Below are positions 51,605 through 53,709 of a stretch of DNA of 53,709 nucleotides, in pieces. This DNA comes from Chlamydiales bacterium. GTDB lineage: Bacteria; Chlamydiota; Chlamydiia; Chlamydiales; SM23-39. Made by a program: the position numbers and the translations under genes. Where the stretch lies: positions 1 through 53,709 of the forward strand of contig JAUXXF010000031.1 of assembly GCA_030681135.1 (NCBI GenBank), in the 5' to 3' direction. The first letter of the stretch is position 1, and each line of letters begins with the position of its first letter. Under the pieces are notes generated by a model that worked only from the letters and a program-made list of their open reading frames with translations, searched no databases and had not been told where the DNA came from.

Positions 51605-52603
51605 GTGTCTGCTATAGGAAAATTTTTACTCGGTTCTGCGCTGTTATTTGGCATGATTGCTGGATATGGCTACATGAAGAAAAAGCGGTTGGTCTCAGAA
51701 GAGTTTCAACCTCCGTCTAACAACATAGTAGAAATAGCCCTTCCGGATAACAAACCTTCTCCTCCTATCATGACGCCAGCTCCTGTTAAAAAGGAAGTCG
51801 TTCTCTCTTCTCCAGCTCCTGTGGCTACTTCCGAGGATCTTCCTGAAGCAGATCGAATTGCTCAATTATTTACTTTAGACTCTTCAAAGATGCCTTTTGT
51901 TGAAACAGTTTCTTACACAAGCAGGGTGCCATGGCTCAAAGATCGCCCAGCATGGATTGCCGACTACGCCAGCTATTACGAAACATCCCGACATTTTATT
52001 GCGCGCAGCTTAAACAAAAAAATTGATTATTTTACCCAAAAAGTTTCTTTTGGAGACCGTTTTAATGTCTTTAAAAAAGATAAGCATATCCAGTTTTATT
52101 TGCTCATTGACTTATCTCGTTGCAGGCTATGGTTTTATGCCCTAGACACCGATTCGAATGAAAGGACTCTTTTGAAAACCTACCCTGTTGGGGTTGGTCG
52201 TTTAGATCAAACGAAGACGTCAGGGTACTTAACGCCTTGCGGGAAATACCGTCTAGGTGAGAAAATAGCTATATACAAGCCTGGGACGTTAGGGTTTTAT
52301 CAAGATAATAAAATCGAGATGGTCCGGGTCTTTGGAACCCGCTGGATCCCTTTTGATCAGGAAATCGAAGGATGCAGCGAGCCGGCTAAAGGATTCGGCC
52401 TTCATGGCACCCCCTGGGTGACCGATGCATCAGGCCAATTTATAGAGGATCTTTCTAAAGTCGGCATTTACGATAGCGACGGCTGCATTCGCCTCGCTTC
52501 CAAAGATATTGAAGAAATTTTTTCTATAGTTATCACGAAGCCGACCACAGTTGAGTTGGTAAAAAATTTTTATGAGGCAAAACTGCCAGGAGTAGAAAGA
52601 TAA
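51605..52603 (+). CDS. L,D-transpeptidase (YkuD domain)
   Basis: A 332-aa protein from GTG at 51605, favoured by GAGGGG just upstream; a GTG at 51581 is also in frame. A membrane anchor (about 4-20) and a Pro/Val-rich linker precede the YkuD domain, which has FGLHGTPW (catalytic His) and [16 protein letters not shown] (catalytic Cys). The family makes 3-3 cross-links in peptidoglycan or attaches proteins to it. The stop codon overlaps the accA start (TAATG), so the two are coupled. Confidence 0.9.
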   Translation: MSAIGKFLLGSALLFGMIAGYGYMKKKRLVSEEFQPPSNNIVEIALPDNKPSPPIMTPAPVKKEVVLSSPAPVATSEDLPEADRIAQLFTLDSSKMPFVETVSYTSRVPWLKDRPAWIADYASYYETSRHFIARSLNKKIDYFTQKVSFGDRFNVFKKDKHIQFYLLIDLSRCRLWFYALDTDSNERTLLKTYPVGVGRLDQTKTSGYLTPCGKYRLGEKIAIYKPGTLGFYQDNKIEMVRVFGTRWIPFDQEIEGCSEPAKGFGLHGTPWVTDASGQFIEDLSKVGIYDSDGCIRLASKDIEEIFSIVITKPTTVELVKNFYEAKLPGVER

Positions 52604-53571
52604 TGACCGTGCTCGCTCACGAGAAGCAGATTTTAGAATATCAGCAGACCGTTGAAAGGTTGAAAGAGCAAAATGCTCGTCACCCGATTCTTTCTCCCGA
52701 GGAGCTGCAGAAAATGGAGGCAAACCTCGAGCAGATGAAACAAGCCATCTACTCTGAGCTTAAGCCGTGGGATCGCGTCGCTATTTGTCGTCATCCTCAG
52801 CGCCCCCATTCCATCGATTATATTCAAAATCTAGCTGAAGAGTTTGTGGAATTATTTGGCGACCGTACTTTTCAAGATGATCATGCGATCATTGCAGGTC
52901 TTGCCAAGATCCAGGGTCAAAAATATGTCGTGATCGGCCAGGAAAAGGGCAAAGATACTGAGAGTCGAATTTATCGCAATTTTGGCATGCCCCACCCAGA
53001 AGGTTATCGTAAAGCCATGCGCTGTATGCGTCTTGCTGAAAAATTCCAACTTCCCGTCATCACCCTCCTCGACACTCCAGGTGCTTACCCAGGTCTCACA
53101 GCCGAAGAGCGGGGACAAGGTTGGGCCATTGCTAACAACCTCTTGGAAATGTCTCGCCTTGCCACTCCCATTATCGTTCTCCTCATCGGAGAAGGCTGCT
53201 CTGGCGGCGCTCTCGGCATTGGAATTGGCGATGCAATCGGCATGCTCGAACACTCTTACTATTCTGTCATCTCTCCAGAAGGCTGCGCTTCGATCCTTTG
53301 GAAAGACCCTACAAAAAATAGCACAGCAGCAGCTGCTCTCAAAATGCACGCCGAAGATCTCTTCGAGCTTGGGATCATTGATCAAATCATCCCAGAGCCA
53401 TTAGGTGGCGCTCACTTAGATCCCACCGCCACATTTTCCCATGTAAAAACCTTCATCCGCAAGCAGTGGGAAGCTCTCCGCTCCATCCCACTCGATCTTT
53501 TATTGGAAAATCGCTACCAAAAATTTCGCAAAATAGGCAAATTTGAATCACATAGTGGATCAGATGCTTAG
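52603..53571 (+). CDS. accA: Acetyl-CoA carboxylase carboxyltransferase subunit alpha
   Basis: A 322-aa enzyme subunit that transfers the carboxyl group from biotin to acetyl-CoA at the start of fatty-acid synthesis, together with Acc[51 protein letters not shown] and [15 protein letters not shown] are diagnostic. Length is full. It corresponds to C. trachomatis CT265. Confidence 0.97.
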   Translation: MTVLAHEKQILEYQQTVERLKEQNARHPILSPEELQKMEANLEQMKQAIYSELKPWDRVAICRHPQRPHSIDYIQNLAEEFVELFGDRTFQDDHAIIAGLAKIQGQKYVVIGQEKGKDTESRIYRNFGMPHPEGYRKAMRCMRLAEKFQLPVITLLDTPGAYPGLTAEERGQGWAIANNLLEMSRLATPIIVLLIGEGCSGGALGIGIGDAIGMLEHSYYSVISPEGCASILWKDPTKNSTAAAALKMHAEDLFELGIIDQIIPEPLGGAHLDPTATFSHVKTFIRKQWEALRSIPLDLLLENRYQKFRKIGKFESHSGSDA

Positions 53572-53583
53572 CATTGTGTGAGT

Positions 53584-53627
53584 CTTGGGGCTTTGCCCCA
53601 AACCCCGCCAAAGGACTTCGTCCTCTG
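53584..53627. repeat. GC-rich palindromic repeat downstream of accA
   Basis: TTGGGGCTTTGCCCCAAACC followed by CCGCCAAAGGACTTCGTCCT; two small hairpins, same motif as at 38622 and 41529. It may act as the accA terminator. Confidence 0.7.
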
Positions 53628-53672
53628 GTCTTCTGTTTTTTTACTTCTTTATTTTCTTTATTGAAAGAGCCG

Positions 53673-53709
53673 CTTATCTTATATCGAGCGCAGCTCGATA
53701 TAAGATAAG
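53673..53709. repeat. Perfect 17-bp inverted repeat at window end
   Basis: CTTATCTTATATCGAGC (53673-53689), loop GCA, then its exact complement to the last base of the window. It may continue beyond the window; it could be a terminator stem or part of a larger palindromic element. Confidence 0.65.

Overview
The window looks like chromosomal DNA of a Chlamydia-related intracellular bacterium (Chlamydiota, environmental Parachlamydiales type; species not determinable from sequence alone). The grounds are: a metal P-type ATPase, a VIT-like protein and SerS in the same order as the C. trachomatis CT727-CT728-CT729 block (recalled from memory); Inc-like proteins with paired hydrophobic segments; an AGCS D-alanine/glycine permease; Ung and AccA; and many eukaryote-like or secreted proteins (ankyrin, RING-H2, MACPF-like, sulfotransferase, EEP phosphatase, collagen-like).

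Region 1 (1-5300) appears to be the right end of an integrated mobile element. It holds HGGxSTGP-type and phage-like small genes, an ankyrin membrane protein, an Xre regulator and an unknown 374-aa protein. It ends at a tRNA-Tyr 3' fragment (5244-5296) that looks like an attachment site. A 133-bp repeat occurs twice here (3378-3510, 5075-5208).

Region 2 (5400-18400) is an accessory, effector-rich stretch. It carries an alpha/beta hydrolase with an Xre protein, an omptin outer-membrane protease with all four catalytic residues, and a possible permuted papain-fold protein. Next comes a same-strand cluster of four large genes (9133-15891), of which the first two look like paralogous MACPF-type proteins. 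It closes with a membrane module fused to a 2H-phosphoesterase-like domain and an Inc-like protein.

Region 3 (18460-32340) has a palindromic MITE-like element, a collagen-like protein, RhlE helicase, a lipoprotein, an SLC12-type transporter and a DUF2227-type membrane protein. These are followed by Ung/YqeY and a run of candidate host-interaction enzymes: EEP phosphatase, alpha/beta hydrolase, papain-like protein and M48 protease.

Region 4 (32340-46600) is mostly housekeeping: Uup, a tandem D-Ala-D-Ala ligase fusion, thymidine kinase, AGCS permease, P1B ATPase plus VIT-like protein, M18 aminopeptidase and SerS. A second MITE copy lies directly upstream of the permease. A RING-H2 membrane protein and a protein with a 116-aa tandem duplication sit inside this block.

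Region 5 (46700-53709) contains a sulfotransferase with a signal peptide, a toxin-antitoxin pair, a degenerate M16 peptidase, a PhnA-like protein, a DUF2807 protein, an L,D-transpeptidase and AccA. The tandem ligase, permease and L,D-transpeptidase together point to peptidoglycan or D-amino-acid metabolism. The strongest novelty candidates are the MACPF-like cluster, the modular membrane proteins, the tandem ligase and the palindromic repeat families.
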